Assembly (NCBI GenBank): GCA_023258955.1
Contig: JAHFRE010000015.1
Location: 1 to 39,161 of the forward strand
DNA length: 39,161 bases
Source: Sterolibacterium sp.
GTDB lineage: Bacteria; Pseudomonadota; Gammaproteobacteria; Burkholderiales; Rhodocyclaceae
Direction of reading: 5' to 3'
Part shown: positions 7,652 through 16,613 of the stretch, piece after piece
How the letters are laid out: each line of letters begins with the position of its first letter
Position numbering within the stretch: the first letter of the stretch is position 1
Position numbers and translations under genes: made by a program
The notes under the pieces: generated by a model
What the model saw: only the letters and a program-made list of their open reading frames with translations
Database searches by the model: none
Told to the model about the DNA's origin: nothing

Positions 7652-7661
7652 GCAGACCGGT

Positions 7662-9257
7662 CTAAAGGGCGTGCAGCTGTTCGGCGGCCCGCGTCAGCGG
7701 TTCCTCCTGCGCTCTATACACCGACACCCGGTTGCGACCTTGGTGCTTGGCTTGGTAGAGGGCGCTGTCAGCCTGGCCGAGCAAGGTGTCGATGTTGGTG
7801 TTGGTGCAGGCGTTCGCCAGGGAGGTGACACCGATCGACAGGGTGATGCGCAGCGGCAGCCCCCGTTCCAGGCTGATCGCGGTATCGGCGACGATCAGAC
7901 GCAAGCGCTCGGCGACTTCCAGCGCCTGCGCCCCATCGGTCTGCGGCAGAACCACAGCAAATTCTTCGCCGCCGAGCCGCCCGACGCGGTCGATGTCACG
8001 CAGCGTTTGCCGCAGCAGGTTGCCCAGCGTCTGCAGCACGCTGTCACCGATCTGGTGGCCGTGGGTGTCGTTGACGCTCTTGAAGTGATCTATATCGATC
8101 ATGAACAACGACAGGGGGCCGCCGTAGCGCAGCGTCCGCGACAATTCCTGCTCCGCCAGCAGCATGAAATGCCGGCGATTGGCCAGGCCGGTCAGCGAGT
8201 CGATCTGGGCCAGACGTTCGAGGTCCTGCTTGACCTTCTTGTGCTCGGTGATATCGCGGGTGACCCCCAGCAATCCGCTGATTTGGCCGCTGGCGTTGCG
8301 CAACGGCACGGCGCGGGTTTCCAGCCAGCGGCGGCCACCCTTCAGGCCGATGACTTCGAATTCGAGCGAACCCGAGCCGCCGTCGATGACGCGCCTGTTG
8401 AGGTCGATGAAAGCTTCGCGGTAGGCGGGGGCGACGATGCCGCTGACGTCGCGGCCCAGCACCTGCGCTTCATTGTCGGCCTCGATCATATTGAGGCCGG
8501 CACGATTCATCTGCAACAGGGTGCCGTCTCTGCCAATCACCTTCACGCATTCGGGCTCGTTCTCGATGATCGCCTTCAAGGTTCTTTCGCTTTCCACCAA
8601 CAGCCGGTCGCTGCGCTCCTTGAGCAGCAGCAGGAAGCCGATGCCACCGACCAGCGCCAGGGCGAAGGCCATGAGAAAGGACAGGGTCTGAACGACGCTG
8701 GCGGAGAACAGACCAAATTCGTTGGGCGCCAGAACACCGCTCGCGGTGCGGGCGAGCAGCACCAGGCAGAACAGGCCATAGAGCACGGCGATCAGTCGCC
8801 GCAAGCGGGAAGCGTCCGCCTTGGCCAGCATCACCACGGCGGCCGTCCCGTACAGCGCGACCGTCGTGATCGAGGCCAGGGCCACTCTTTGGCCGGGTGC
8901 GGCGGCGAACGCCCAGAAGATCAGGATGCCGCAACCAGCGATCGCGGCATAGAGGTATTCCATGCGTCGATTCACTCGCTCGACCGACGAAACGGCGCTG
9001 ACTTCGAGCGCGAAGCCGATGAACAGCACGCTGTTGCCCCAATAGACCGAGATCAGGTCAGAGATCTCACCGCGCAAAGACAGCAGCGCCCAGGCAAAGG
9101 CCTGCAAGGTCTTGCCGGCCAAATAGTGCCAGTATTGACGCGCGCCCCGTTCACCTTTCTGGTACGCCGCCAAGATGCCGACAGCGAGCAAGTTACCCAG
9201 AAACAACAGCGATATGATCGTGCGTATGTCGAAATTGAACTGCGGCACCAAATCCAC
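7662..9257 (-). CDS. Membrane-bound PAS/GGDEF diguanylate cyclase
   Basis: 531 residues. The first 212 form about six or seven membrane helices as an input module, followed by a PAS/PAC domain (about 222-342, ending GVTRDITEHK) and a GGDEF domain (about 350-512). The active-site loop GGEEF (429-433) is intact, and the RxxD inhibitory site (Arg420-Asp423) lies exactly five residues upstream, so product inhibition by c-di-GMP is expected. The metal and substrate blocks DSLTGLANRR and FMIDIDHFKSVND are intact too. It should therefore make c-di-GMP in response to a membrane or cytoplasmic signal. The start is a GTG at 9257; TTG 9251 and GTG 9248 are alternatives with better-placed GAGG. It is divergent from the GGDEF/EAL gene across a 194-base gap. 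Confidence 0.9.
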   Translation of the reverse strand: MDLVPQFNFDIRTIISLLFLGNLLAVGILAAYQKGERGARQYWHYLAGKTLQAFAWALLSLRGEISDLISVYWGNSVLFIGFALEVSAVSSVERVNRRMEYLYAAIAGCGILIFWAFAAAPGQRVALASITTVALYGTAAVVMLAKADASRLRRLIAVLYGLFCLVLLARTASGVLAPNEFGLFSASVVQTLSFLMAFALALVGGIGFLLLLKERSDRLLVESERTLKAIIENEPECVKVIGRDGTLLQMNRAGLNMIEADNEAQVLGRDVSGIVAPAYREAFIDLNRRVIDGGSGSLEFEVIGLKGGRRWLETRAVPLRNASGQISGLLGVTRDITEHKKVKQDLERLAQIDSLTGLANRRHFMLLAEQELSRTLRYGGPLSLFMIDIDHFKSVNDTHGHQIGDSVLQTLGNLLRQTLRDIDRVGRLGGEEFAVVLPQTDGAQALEVAERLRLIVADTAISLERGLPLRITLSIGVTSLANACTNTNIDTLLGQADSALYQAKHQGRNRVSVYRAQEEPLTRAAEQLHAL

Positions 9258-9357
9258 CCTCGTCTAGTCGCCAGTCCGATCGGATCGAGCCAATCTGCCA
9301 CACCACTCTAACATAGCTCGGTAGCCGAACGATCGCGCCGCTGCCCGAGCCGCGTTG

Positions 9358-9388
9358 TTGATGAGCCGTTGCGGCTTCTGTGTAGAAT
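9358..9388 (+). promoter_or_regulatory. Possible sigma70 promoter for the GGDEF/EAL gene
   Basis: A good -10 (TAGAAT, 9383-9388) is preceded by TTGATG (9358-9363) with a long 19-base spacer. The -10 match is strong but the spacing is not ideal, so this is a weak call. A start near 9395 would leave a leader of about 57 bases that includes the stem at 9401-9423. Confidence 0.3.
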
Positions 9389-9400
9389 GCCTCTTCCCTT

Positions 9401-9423
9401 GCCCGCCCACTCCGATTGCGGGC
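9401..9423 (+). other. Stem-loop in the leader of the GGDEF/EAL gene
   Basis: GCCCGC (9401-9406) pairs with GCGGGC (9418-9423) across an 11-base loop, 28 bases upstream of the ATG at 9452. No known riboswitch architecture is apparent. The same 194-base gap also holds a 10-bp palindrome TCCGATCGGA at 9275-9284, close to the start of the divergent diguanylate cyclase gene. Confidence 0.35.
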
Positions 9424-9451
9424 GAGCGCCTTCGACCGTTTCGGGATAGCG

Positions 9452-11818
9452 ATGACCGCAAACAAAGGATCAGGTCAGCAGCCGGCGCCGCAGGACGATG
9501 CCGACGCAGGCGGCGGCGCGCTCCGCGTCGTGCTGGTCTACGCCCTGTTTGCCAGCCTCTGGATCTTGCTGTCCGACAAGGCGGTTGCCGCCCTGTTCAG
9601 CGATCCGGCGACGATCACCCGCATCAGCATGATCAAGGGCTGGCTGTTCGTCGCGGTGACCTCGCTGTTGCTCTATGGCTTGATCCGGCGCCTGCTCGAG
9701 CAGGTGTTGAAGGCATCGCAAACCTCGCTGGAAGCTCAACGGAAAAGCATTCGCGCCAATCAACTGCTCAGCGATATCGCCAACAACTCGCTCGACGCCA
9801 TCTTTGCCAAGGATCTGGCGGGACGCTACATCCTGGTCAACCAGCAGACCGCCCGCGTCTTCGGCAAGAGTGTGGACCAGCTGCTGGGCTGCGACGACAA
9901 GGCGCTGTTCCCCGCCCAGGCAGAGTCGGTCCGCGCCAACGACCAGCGCGTGATCGCCGATGACAAGATCATCACCTATGAAGAAGCCATCGCTACCGTC
10001 GATGGCGAGCGCACCTATCTTGCCATCAAAGGACCGCTGCACGATGCCGACGGGCGCCCCTTTGGCCTGTTCGGCATCTCGCGCGACATCACCGAGCGCA
10101 AGAAGATGGAAACGGCGCTGCGCGTGAGCGAACACCGCTACCGCAATCTGTTCAACAACGCTGAAGTGGCGATGTTCGCATCGAAGTTGGACGGCAGCGC
10201 GACGCTCGATTGCAACGACAAGTTTCTCGAGCTCGTCGGCCGCAGCCGCGAAGAGGTCATCGGCGCACCATCGCTGGTGCTCTGGGACGATCCGCGGCAA
10301 AGACAGGCGATGGTCGCGCGCCTCAACAAGGAAGGGCGGGTCGTCGATTTTGAAGCCACGATGCGCGATCGGCGCGGCGAGTTGCGCCACTGCCTCACCT
10401 CGCTGCGCCTGTTCAAGGAAACCGGCATCCTCGAAGGATCCATTCAAGACATCACCGAACGCAAAGCGGCGGCGGACAAGATCGAACACCTGGCCTTCTA
10501 CGACCCGCTCACCGATCTACCCAATCGCCGCCTCCTGCTCGACCGGCTGCAGCAGGCGCTGGCCAGCAGCGCACGCCACCAGCGCCACGGGGCACTGATG
10601 TTGCTGGACATGGACGACTTCAAGACCCTCAACGACACGCTGGGGCACGACGTCGGCGACAAGTTTCTGGTGGAGGTGGGGCGCCGCATTCAGGGCTGCG
10701 TCAGAGAAGGCGATACCGTGGCGCGTCAGGGGGGCGATGAGTTCGTGATCATTCTCGAAGACCTCAACGTCGATTCCCTGGCCGCAATCCAGGTCGAGGC
10801 CGTCGCCGCGAAGATTCTCAATGCGGTGAGCCAACCCTACCTGCTCGAACTGACGGTGACCAATGGCCTGCGCAGCACGCAGAGCTATCACTGCACCTCG
10901 AGCGTCGGCATCGCCCTGTTTCGCGGCAATGCCATCTCCGTCGACGAGTTGATCAAACGTGCGGACACGGCCATGTATCAGGCCAAGGCCGGCGGCCACA
11001 ACTTGCTGCGTTTCTTCGACCCGGAAATGCAAGCCGAAGTCACGGCGCGCGCCACGCTCAACAACGACCTGCGCGACGCGGTGCGCGACGGTCAGTTCTT
11101 CCTCTGCTACCAGCCGCAGGTCGACGCCGGTGGACGCTTGACCGGCGCCGAGGCCCTGCTCCGCTGGCGGCATCCCGAACGCGGCGTGGTGTCGCCAGAC
11201 GAGTTCATCAGCCAGGCGGAGATAACCGGTCTGATTTTGCCTTTGGGCCACTGGGTGCTGGAAACGGCGTGCGCCCAGTTGGTGACCTGGGCAACGCTGC
11301 CAGGCACGGACGAGTTCACCCTCGCGGTCAACGTCAGCGCCCGCCAGTTCCGCCATCCGGACTTCGTCGATCAGGTGCTGGCGATCATGGAGAGCACCGG
11401 CGCCGACCCGCGCAAGTTGAAGCTGGAGCTCACCGAAAGCCTCTTGCTCGACGACGTGGAAGAGACCATCGCCAAGATGACCCTGCTCAAAGCGCAAGGG
11501 ATCAGCTTTTCGTTGGACGATTTCGGCACCGGCTATTCCTCGCTGTCGTATTTGAAGCGTCTGCCTCTCGACCAATTGAAGATCGACAAGTCCTTCGTCA
11601 GGGATGTGCTGGCCGACGCCAACGACGCCACCATCGCCTGCACCATCGTCGCGCTGGCGCAAAGCATGGGCCTGGCGGTCATCGCCGAGGGCGTGGAGAC
11701 CGTCGAGCAGCGCGAGTTTCTGGCGCGCAACGGCTGCCTTGCCTACCAAGGCTATCTGTTCAGCCGTCCGCTGCCGGTGCTGGCGTTTGAGGAATTTGCG
11801 CAGCGGCATCGACGCTGA
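9452..11818 (+). CDS. Membrane PAS/PAS/GGDEF/EAL c-di-GMP signalling protein
   Basis: 788 residues: two membrane helices (about 23-50 and 60-80) bracketing a very short periplasmic loop, PAS1 (about 100-220, ending GISRDITERK), PAS2 (about 225-340, ending IQDITERK), GGDEF (about 345-520) and EAL (about 535-780). Both catalytic signatures look intact: GGDEF at 427-431 with an RxxD site (418-421) five residues before it, and EALLRW (Glu567) with NVSARQF, LELTES, LDDFGTGYSSL and IDKSFV in the phosphodiesterase half. It could both make and degrade c-di-GMP; which activity dominates cannot be read from sequence. The ATG at 9452 is chosen over an upstream TTG at 9416. It converges on the HtrA-family protease gene. 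Confidence 0.92.
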   Translation: MTANKGSGQQPAPQDDADAGGGALRVVLVYALFASLWILLSDKAVAALFSDPATITRISMIKGWLFVAVTSLLLYGLIRRLLEQVLKASQTSLEAQRKSIRANQLLSDIANNSLDAIFAKDLAGRYILVNQQTARVFGKSVDQLLGCDDKALFPAQAESVRANDQRVIADDKIITYEEAIATVDGERTYLAIKGPLHDADGRPFGLFGISRDITERKKMETALRVSEHRYRNLFNNAEVAMFASKLDGSATLDCNDKFLELVGRSREEVIGAPSLVLWDDPRQRQAMVARLNKEGRVVDFEATMRDRRGELRHCLTSLRLFKETGILEGSIQDITERKAAADKIEHLAFYDPLTDLPNRRLLLDRLQQALASSARHQRHGALMLLDMDDFKTLNDTLGHDVGDKFLVEVGRRIQGCVREGDTVARQGGDEFVIILEDLNVDSLAAIQVEAVAAKILNAVSQPYLLELTVTNGLRSTQSYHCTSSVGIALFRGNAISVDELIKRADTAMYQAKAGGHNLLRFFDPEMQAEVTARATLNNDLRDAVRDGQFFLCYQPQVDAGGRLTGAEALLRWRHPERGVVSPDEFISQAEITGLILPLGHWVLETACAQLVTWATLPGTDEFTLAVNVSARQFRHPDFVDQVLAIMESTGADPRKLKLELTESLLLDDVEETIAKMTLLKAQGISFSLDDFGTGYSSLSYLKRLPLDQLKIDKSFVRDVLADANDATIACTIVALAQSMGLAVIAEGVETVEQREFLARNGCLAYQGYLFSRPLPVLAFEEFAQRHRR

Positions 11819-11861
11819 TCGCTCGCCGCGCCAAGATCCCCTGGCCGGCCTCAGCCGAGCC

Positions 11862-13340
11862 TTAGCCGATCGTGAGCGGAACAAACATCTTGCGTCCGTC
11901 CCGCTGCACCAGCAGCGCAAGATTCTTGCGGCCGCCCTCGGTCTTTGCTCGTAGTTGCTCGGCGCGCACCAGCGTCTCGCCGTTGACCGACAAGATGACG
12001 TCTCCCGGGCGGATGCCGGCTCTCGCGGCCGGACCGCTGCTGACGTCCTCCACGACCAGACCCTGCCCGCCTTCGACCTCGGCCTTTTCATCCGGCAGCA
12101 AGGGTCTCAGCGCCAGACCGAGCTTGCCGGTCGCGGCAGCGGACGATCCGCTGTCGGCATCCCGGGCCGCAAGCGTCTTCATTTCACCCACGGTCAGCGT
12201 CAGCTTTCGGTTGCTCCCGTTGCGCCAGACTTCGACCTGGGCAGCGCTGCCCGGCGTCGTGCTCGCAACCAGCGCTGGCAACTCTGTCGAACGGGAGATG
12301 TCGCTGCCGTTGAACTTGAGAATGATATCTCCCGACTGAATGCCCGCCGCTGCCGCGGGGCTGCCCGCCTCCACCGAACTCACCAGGGCGCCGCGCGGCC
12401 GATCGAGACGGAAGGAAGTGGCCAGCGACTGATTGACGTCCTGGATCGATACGCCGAGGCGACCACGGCTCACCTTTCCCTTGCTCAGCAACTGGCGCTC
12501 GACATCCATGGCCACGTTGATCGGAATGGCGAAGGAGAGACCCTGATAACCACCGCTGCGGCTGTAGATCTGGGAATTGACGCCGATAACCTCGCCGCGG
12601 ATGTCGATCAACGGTCCGCCAGAGTTGCCAGGGTTGATCGCAACGTCGGTTTGCATAAACGGTACGTAGCCTTCGTCCGGCAGGGTGCGGGACTTGGCGG
12701 AGATGATGCCGGCGGTGACGCTGTTCTCGAAGCCGAATGGTGATCCGATCGCCACCACCCACTCGCCGACCCGCGCCTGGCGCGGGTCGCCTATCTTCAC
12801 CGTCGGCAGATCCTCGGCGTGGATGCGCAGCACCGCAACGTCCGTCTGCTTGTCGATACCAAGCACCTTGGCCTGAAATTCCCTCTTGTCCGTGAGTTTG
12901 ACCGTAACCTCATCGGCATTGTCCACCACGTGGGCGTTGGTCAGGACCACGCCATCGGGGCTGACGATGAATCCGGATCCCTGGCCCTGGGTCGGAATCC
13001 TGCCCATCTTGCCGTGCGGCATCGGAATGCCGAAGTGCCGGAAGAAGTCGGGAAAGGCCGGATCCTCGTCCATGCCGGGGAAGCCACCGGTGGCCGCCTT
13101 GACGCTGCCCGAGACGCTGATGTTTACGACCGCCGGACCCTGGGAAGCAACGATGCTGGTGAAATCCGGGAGCACCACCGCGGCGCGCGCTGCGTCTTTC
13201 GTCGCGGCGGGACCGGCAATCGGACCGGCTGCCGCGTGCGCGCCCAAGCCGCCATGGTCGTGGAATACCAGCCCACCTGTGAATGCGGCGGCAAGCGCCA
13301 ACAGCAGCGCGATCCGCCAAAGCGTCGTCTTGTTGCCCAT
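11862..13340 (-). CDS. Do/HtrA-family periplasmic serine endoprotease
   Basis: Periplasmic protease/chaperone of the DegP/DegQ/MucD family, 492 residues. An N-terminal hydrophobic segment (LWRIALLLALAAAFTGGLVF) serves as signal or anchor. The trypsin-like catalytic triad is His137 (TNAHVVD), Asp167 (DKQTDVAVL) and Ser240 (NPGNSGGPL). Two PDZ domains follow (about 295-385 and 400-490), the first with the LGVSIQ start typical of Do proteases. The ATG at 13340 is preferred because GGAGG lies eight bases before it; that sequence comes directly after the alternative ATG at 13355. In this family the proteins degrade misfolded envelope proteins under stress. I saw no convincing sigmaE or heat-shock promoter upstream. 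Confidence 0.93.
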   Translation of the reverse strand: MGNKTTLWRIALLLALAAAFTGGLVFHDHGGLGAHAAAGPIAGPAATKDAARAAVVLPDFTSIVASQGPAVVNISVSGSVKAATGGFPGMDEDPAFPDFFRHFGIPMPHGKMGRIPTQGQGSGFIVSPDGVVLTNAHVVDNADEVTVKLTDKREFQAKVLGIDKQTDVAVLRIHAEDLPTVKIGDPRQARVGEWVVAIGSPFGFENSVTAGIISAKSRTLPDEGYVPFMQTDVAINPGNSGGPLIDIRGEVIGVNSQIYSRSGGYQGLSFAIPINVAMDVERQLLSKGKVSRGRLGVSIQDVNQSLATSFRLDRPRGALVSSVEAGSPAAAAGIQSGDIILKFNGSDISRSTELPALVASTTPGSAAQVEVWRNGSNRKLTLTVGEMKTLAARDADSGSSAAATGKLGLALRPLLPDEKAEVEGGQGLVVEDVSSGPAARAGIRPGDVILSVNGETLVRAEQLRAKTEGGRKNLALLVQRDGRKMFVPLTIG

Positions 13341-13473
13341 CACCTTGCCCTCCATTTCGCAGGAAATCGCCGGAGTCTGCCGTGTCGGCAGCTTTGCCAG
13401 ATAGATGAAAAATCGTCCTCAAGAGTTCATGGCGAAATTGCAACAGAGTTTTGCGGCTTTGATCGTCTGTGCA

Positions 13474-13487
13474 CCGGCGCGCGCCGG
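13474..13487. other. 14-bp GC palindrome in the 270-base gap 13341-13610
   Basis: The gap between the divergent protease gene and the small unknown gene must hold both promoters, but I could not assign -10/-35 boxes with confidence. The most visible element is the perfect palindrome CCGGCGCGCGCCGG at 13474-13487. Such GC-only palindromes arise easily in DNA of this composition, so it may mean nothing. The short open frames crossing this gap lack ribosome sites and look non-coding. Confidence 0.35.
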
Positions 13488-13610
13488 CGACGGCGACAGG
13501 GCGAGGCGCATCGCCCCGGCCGGGACAAAGTCGAACGGCGGGTGTATGGTGGCGTCTGTCGTCGCTCTGTCGCTGCCGCGCCGACGTCGCCCCATCCCCT
13601 ACGACTTTGC

Positions 13611-13955
13611 ATGGACGCCATCACCATGTTCGAAGACAGAATCCGCGAGGCCCACGAAATATCCTCGACCATAGAGCGCAAGCTCATCGCACTGGGCATC
13701 GGCAAGGATGACCACGTTGCGCTGGCGGAACTGGCGCGCGAGTCCCTGGATCCAGCCCGATTGAACGAGGAGCGGGCCAAGGCCGAGGCCGGCGACCGCA
13801 TGGCGCTGACCCGGTTCGAGCTGTTCGGCTTGGTCGACCTCATGCTCAAGGTGATGGAGGAAAGCGCCAGCGAGGACCACTTCACGGTATCCGGAAACGA
13901 ATGCTGGAAGGTCTTCGCCAGGGCGCTGTACGCCCAGAAATATCCGAAGGACTAG
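13611..13955 (+). CDS. Small conserved-looking protein of unknown function
   Basis: 114 residues, soluble, rich in charged and helical sequence (DRIREAHEISSTIERK, ARLNEERAKAEAGD, LVDLMLKVMEE), with one Cys (Cys98 in NECWKVF). I do not recognise a family. The ATG at 13611 is the natural start; a second ATG at 13626 would give MFEDRIREAHE. Codon usage fits its neighbours and the frame has clear coding character, so I consider it real. It is divergent from the protease gene and convergent with the ModA-like gene, with 128 bases of sequence after it in which I see no terminator or other feature. Confidence 0.65.
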   Translation: MDAITMFEDRIREAHEISSTIERKLIALGIGKDDHVALAELARESLDPARLNEERAKAEAGDRMALTRFELFGLVDLMLKVMEESASEDHFTVSGNECWKVFARALYAQKYPKD

Positions 13956-14083
13956 GCCGCGCGGAGGTGCGCAGCAGCTTGCTAGTAGAGGGTCCTTCCG
14001 CCGCGCAGCGGCACAACCGATCGCACCGCTCGCTGCGAACGAATCGCCCGCAGGGATCTCACGGTCACCGAGCCGGCAAGACG

Positions 14084-14851
14084 CTAGTCGATCAGAAAAC
14101 CGTGGCTGCGGAAGCGTGCGCCTGCTTCGGCGCCGCGCAGATAGCGCAGGAAGCGCTTGGCCGCTTCGGCGTTTCCGGCCCATGACGTCGGCGCGGCCAT
14201 GTACAGCGTGATCTTTTGCAGCGGCTCGGGCAGCGGGCCCACCAGCTTCACACCCTTCACCGGCAGTATCTCGGTGATCTGCTGGATGCCGAGTTCGATC
14301 TCGCCGCGTGCGACCGGCTCGACCACGTAACCGGCAGCGCCCAGGCGGGTCTTGGCTTTCATCTGCTCGGCGATACCCAGACGCCGCAACACTTCGGCGA
14401 AGTGCTTGCCGCTGGTCCCCTTTTCCGGATCGATGTAGGTGATGGACTTGGCGGCGAGCAGTGTTCGCTTCAACGCTTCAGCGGTCGAGATGTCCGGGGC
14501 GGGGCTAGCCTGGTTCACCGCCACGCCGACACCGACGCCGCCAAGCGCGATCGCCTGCCCGGGTACCACCCAGCCCTGGTCTTCGGCCGCCGCCAACACG
14601 TCCGCCGTGATCACCACAACGTCGGGCCTGGCGCCTTCGCCCAAGCTTCGCATCAGCGTACCGACCGGCATGTAGGTCACGGTGGCGCGCTCGCCGGTCG
14701 CCGCGCCATACTGCGCCACCACCTCGTCCAGCGCCGCCTTGACCGCACCACCGCTGTATACGCTTAGCTCGGCCGCGCTCGCCGCCAGCGACAGCGCCAG
14801 CAGCGCCGCCCCGGCCAGGTGCCTGATGGTTGACCTTGGATTGCGACCCAT
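14084..14851 (-). CDS. ModA-like periplasmic substrate-binding protein
   Basis: 255 residues with a signal peptide (LAGAALLALSLAASAAEL) and the class II periplasmic-binding-protein plan of the ModA/extracellular-solute-binding (SBP_bac_11) family: ELSVYSGGAVKAALDEVV at the mature N-terminus, then GARPDVVVITAD and later IDPEKGTSGKHF. Molybdate is the textbook ligand, but many members of this family bind other anions or small molecules, and the oxyanion-binding residues are not convincingly recognisable here. No modB or modC lies beside it, so it is an orphan binding protein. The ATG at 14851 is chosen because it gives the signal peptide. It may be co-transcribed with the upstream DUF3617 gene (23-base gap). 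Confidence 0.75.
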   Translation of the reverse strand: MGRNPRSTIRHLAGAALLALSLAASAAELSVYSGGAVKAALDEVVAQYGAATGERATVTYMPVGTLMRSLGEGARPDVVVITADVLAAAEDQGWVVPGQAIALGGVGVGVAVNQASPAPDISTAEALKRTLLAAKSITYIDPEKGTSGKHFAEVLRRLGIAEQMKAKTRLGAAGYVVEPVARGEIELGIQQITEILPVKGVKLVGPLPEPLQKITLYMAAPTSWAGNAEAAKRFLRYLRGAEAGARFRSHGFLID

Positions 14852-14874
14852 GGCTGCTCCTCGAACAGGACAGA

Positions 14875-15462
14875 TCAGCGCGAACCCGCGCCCATCTCTT
14901 TGACCGCCTGGTCGACCGGCTTGATGCCTTGGCAATCGGTGCCGAGATACTTCATCTGGGTTTCGCTCTGCATGGTATGGCGTCCACGAGCATCGGTGGT
15001 CGTCATGTCGAGCCGCGTCGCTACCTTGTCAGCGCTGATGGTGCTTTCACCCTTGCCGACGCGGGTGCTGCCATTGGAGGTGCAGTTGAACTCGAAGCTC
15101 GTCTTGTTGCCGCTGTGGTTGACGGTCGCCGGTTCGCAATGGCCCTCCGGGTCCACCATCGGCTTGTTCTTCGCCGCCATGGCCGGACTGATGCAGACCC
15201 GCGTGCCGGCACCGGCGGTGCTCTGGGTGGAGGTTCCCATCCCCTTGACCATGGCTTCCATCTGCTTGCGTTGGGCCGGGGACATGTTGGCCATCGACTC
15301 TTCCATCTTGGCCTTGGCCGAGGCCATCTGCGCGGTCATGTCGCGGCCATCGACCACCTGGCGGATCGGCGTCACTTCCCAGAGGCCAGGCTTCAAACCG
15401 GAACTCTGCGCCAGGGCGGCGCCGCTCAAGGTGACGAATGCTGCCAGAACAAGGTGTTTCAT
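14875..15462 (-). CDS. DUF3617 domain periplasmic protein
   Basis: 195 residues with a signal peptide (MKHLVLAAFVTLSGAALAQ) and the typical DUF3617 opening LKPGLWEVTP. The middle is Met/Lys/Ala-rich (AQMASAKAKMEESMANM), followed by four Cys in pairs (RVCISPA, EGHCEPA, FNCTSNG, TDCQGIK) that could form two disulfides. The function of the family is unknown; it is common in proteobacterial envelopes. It runs in the same direction as the ModA-like gene 23 bases downstream. Confidence 0.85.
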   Translation of the reverse strand: MKHLVLAAFVTLSGAALAQSSGLKPGLWEVTPIRQVVDGRDMTAQMASAKAKMEESMANMSPAQRKQMEAMVKGMGTSTQSTAGAGTRVCISPAMAAKNKPMVDPEGHCEPATVNHSGNKTSFEFNCTSNGSTRVGKGESTISADKVATRLDMTTTDARGRHTMQSETQMKYLGTDCQGIKPVDQAVKEMGAGSR

Positions 15463-15529
15463 GCTTGGCTCCCGGCGGTTGTTGGGTGGATATCGTCTAC
15501 ATTACATCAATCCAGGCAGCATGCGCTCA

Positions 15530-15541
15530 GTCTGCGCAGAC
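15530..15541. other. 12-bp perfect palindrome between the DHH and DUF3617 genes
   Basis: GTCTGCGCAGAC lies 25 bases past the stop of the DHH phosphoesterase gene in the 104-base gap 15463-15566. It may be part of a terminator hairpin for the DHH gene or an operator for the DUF3617 gene; there is no T-run after it. Confidence 0.35.
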
Positions 15542-15566
15542 GCTGTGATCAGCGACGCGATTGGCG

Positions 15567-16493
15567 CTAGCCGTCGGCGTTGATCTTGGCGATGAGTTCG
15601 CGCAGAACCGCATCGGCCCGCTCGTTGGCGATCTGGCAGGTCCCGGCCGCTGCGTGTCCGCCGCCGCCCCGCTCGAGCATCAATTCACCGACGTTGGTCT
15701 TTGAACCGCGATCGAAGATCGACTTGCCGGTCGCCAACACCGTATTCTGTTTGTTGAAACCCCAGAGCACGTGGATCGAGATGTTGCATTGGGGGAACAG
15801 CGCGTAGATCATGAAACGGTTGCCGGCGAAGATCGTCGCTTCGTTGCGCAAGTCGAGGACCACCAGATTGCCATGCACCGTGCTGCAGCGTTTGAGCTGC
15901 TCTTCGAATTGACCCCGGTGCGCAAGGTAGAGGTCCGAGCGCTCGACCACGTCCGGCAGTTTCAGGATCGCATCGATATCGTGGTCTCTGCAGGCGTCGA
16001 TCAAGTCCATCATCAGCTGGTAATTGGAAATGCGGAATTCGCGGAAGCGTCCGAGGCCGGTTCGCGGATCCATCAGAAAATTCAGCAGATCCCAACCGCC
16101 GGGATTGAGCACGTCCTCCATCGAAAAGCGGGCCGAGTCGCTCTTGTCGACAGCGTACATCATGCCGTTCCAGGCTCGGGGAAAGATCGCGTTGCCGCCG
16201 TAGTGATCGAACACCACCCGCGCCGCGGACCAGGCATGGGGATCGATGATGTGATTGCTGCGGCTGCCTTGATTGCGCACGGTCTCCGACTGGTGGTGGT
16301 CGAAAGCCAGGTAGACCCCGGGGACGTAGGGCAGGTTGGTGGTGATGTCGTTCCCCGTCACCTCGATCTTGCCGTCCTGCATGTCCTTGGGATGGACAAA
16401 TTTGATCTCGTCGATCACATCGACGTGCTTGAGGAGCACGGCGCAAACCAAGCCGTCGAAATCGCTGCGGGTGACAAGGCGGAATTTGCTCAT
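15567..16493 (-). CDS. DHH/DHHA1-family phosphoesterase
   Basis: 308 residues of the DHH superfamily, manganese-dependent phosphoesterases that include RecJ, NrnA nanoRNases and type II pyrophosphatases. The motifs are TRSDFDGLVCAVLL (motif I, with the DxD aspartates), LAFDHHQSE (the DHH motif proper) and, in the C-terminal DHHA1 domain, ERGGGGHAAAGTCQ. Close relatives are often labelled exopolyphosphatase, but a nucleotide or oligonucleotide substrate is equally possible. The start ATG at 16493 has GGGGAG nine bases upstream. The gene stands alone between the DUF3617 gene and the large membrane-protein gene, all on the same strand with gaps of about 100 bases. Confidence 0.88.
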   Translation of the reverse strand: MSKFRLVTRSDFDGLVCAVLLKHVDVIDEIKFVHPKDMQDGKIEVTGNDITTNLPYVPGVYLAFDHHQSETVRNQGSRSNHIIDPHAWSAARVVFDHYGGNAIFPRAWNGMMYAVDKSDSARFSMEDVLNPGGWDLLNFLMDPRTGLGRFREFRISNYQLMMDLIDACRDHDIDAILKLPDVVERSDLYLAHRGQFEEQLKRCSTVHGNLVVLDLRNEATIFAGNRFMIYALFPQCNISIHVLWGFNKQNTVLATGKSIFDRGSKTNVGELMLERGGGGHAAAGTCQIANERADAVLRELIAKINADG

Positions 16494-16613
16494 GCTGATC
16501 TACTCCCCGATATCCTCTTGGCAGCCGAACCAGGGCAACAGGTCGGCGCTTCGAATATTTGCCCGTGATCTGTCTGCGTCGCTCGTCGCAATTCTATCAG
16601 CGGCAACGCAGGA

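Noticed and set aside
10517-12091. 524-codon minus-strand frame opposite the GGDEF/EAL gene
   Set aside because: Antisense to intact GGDEF and EAL motifs and no recognisable domain.
13405-13674. Possible 89-residue gene in the gap upstream of the small unknown gene
   Set aside because: No ribosome site, Arg/Pro-rich, and overlaps the better supported gene starting at 13611.
14084-14851. Molybdate importer feeding the Mo hydroxylase
   Set aside because: The ModA-like protein lacks modB/modC neighbours, lies about 18 kb away from the hydroxylase genes, and its ligand cannot be read from sequence.
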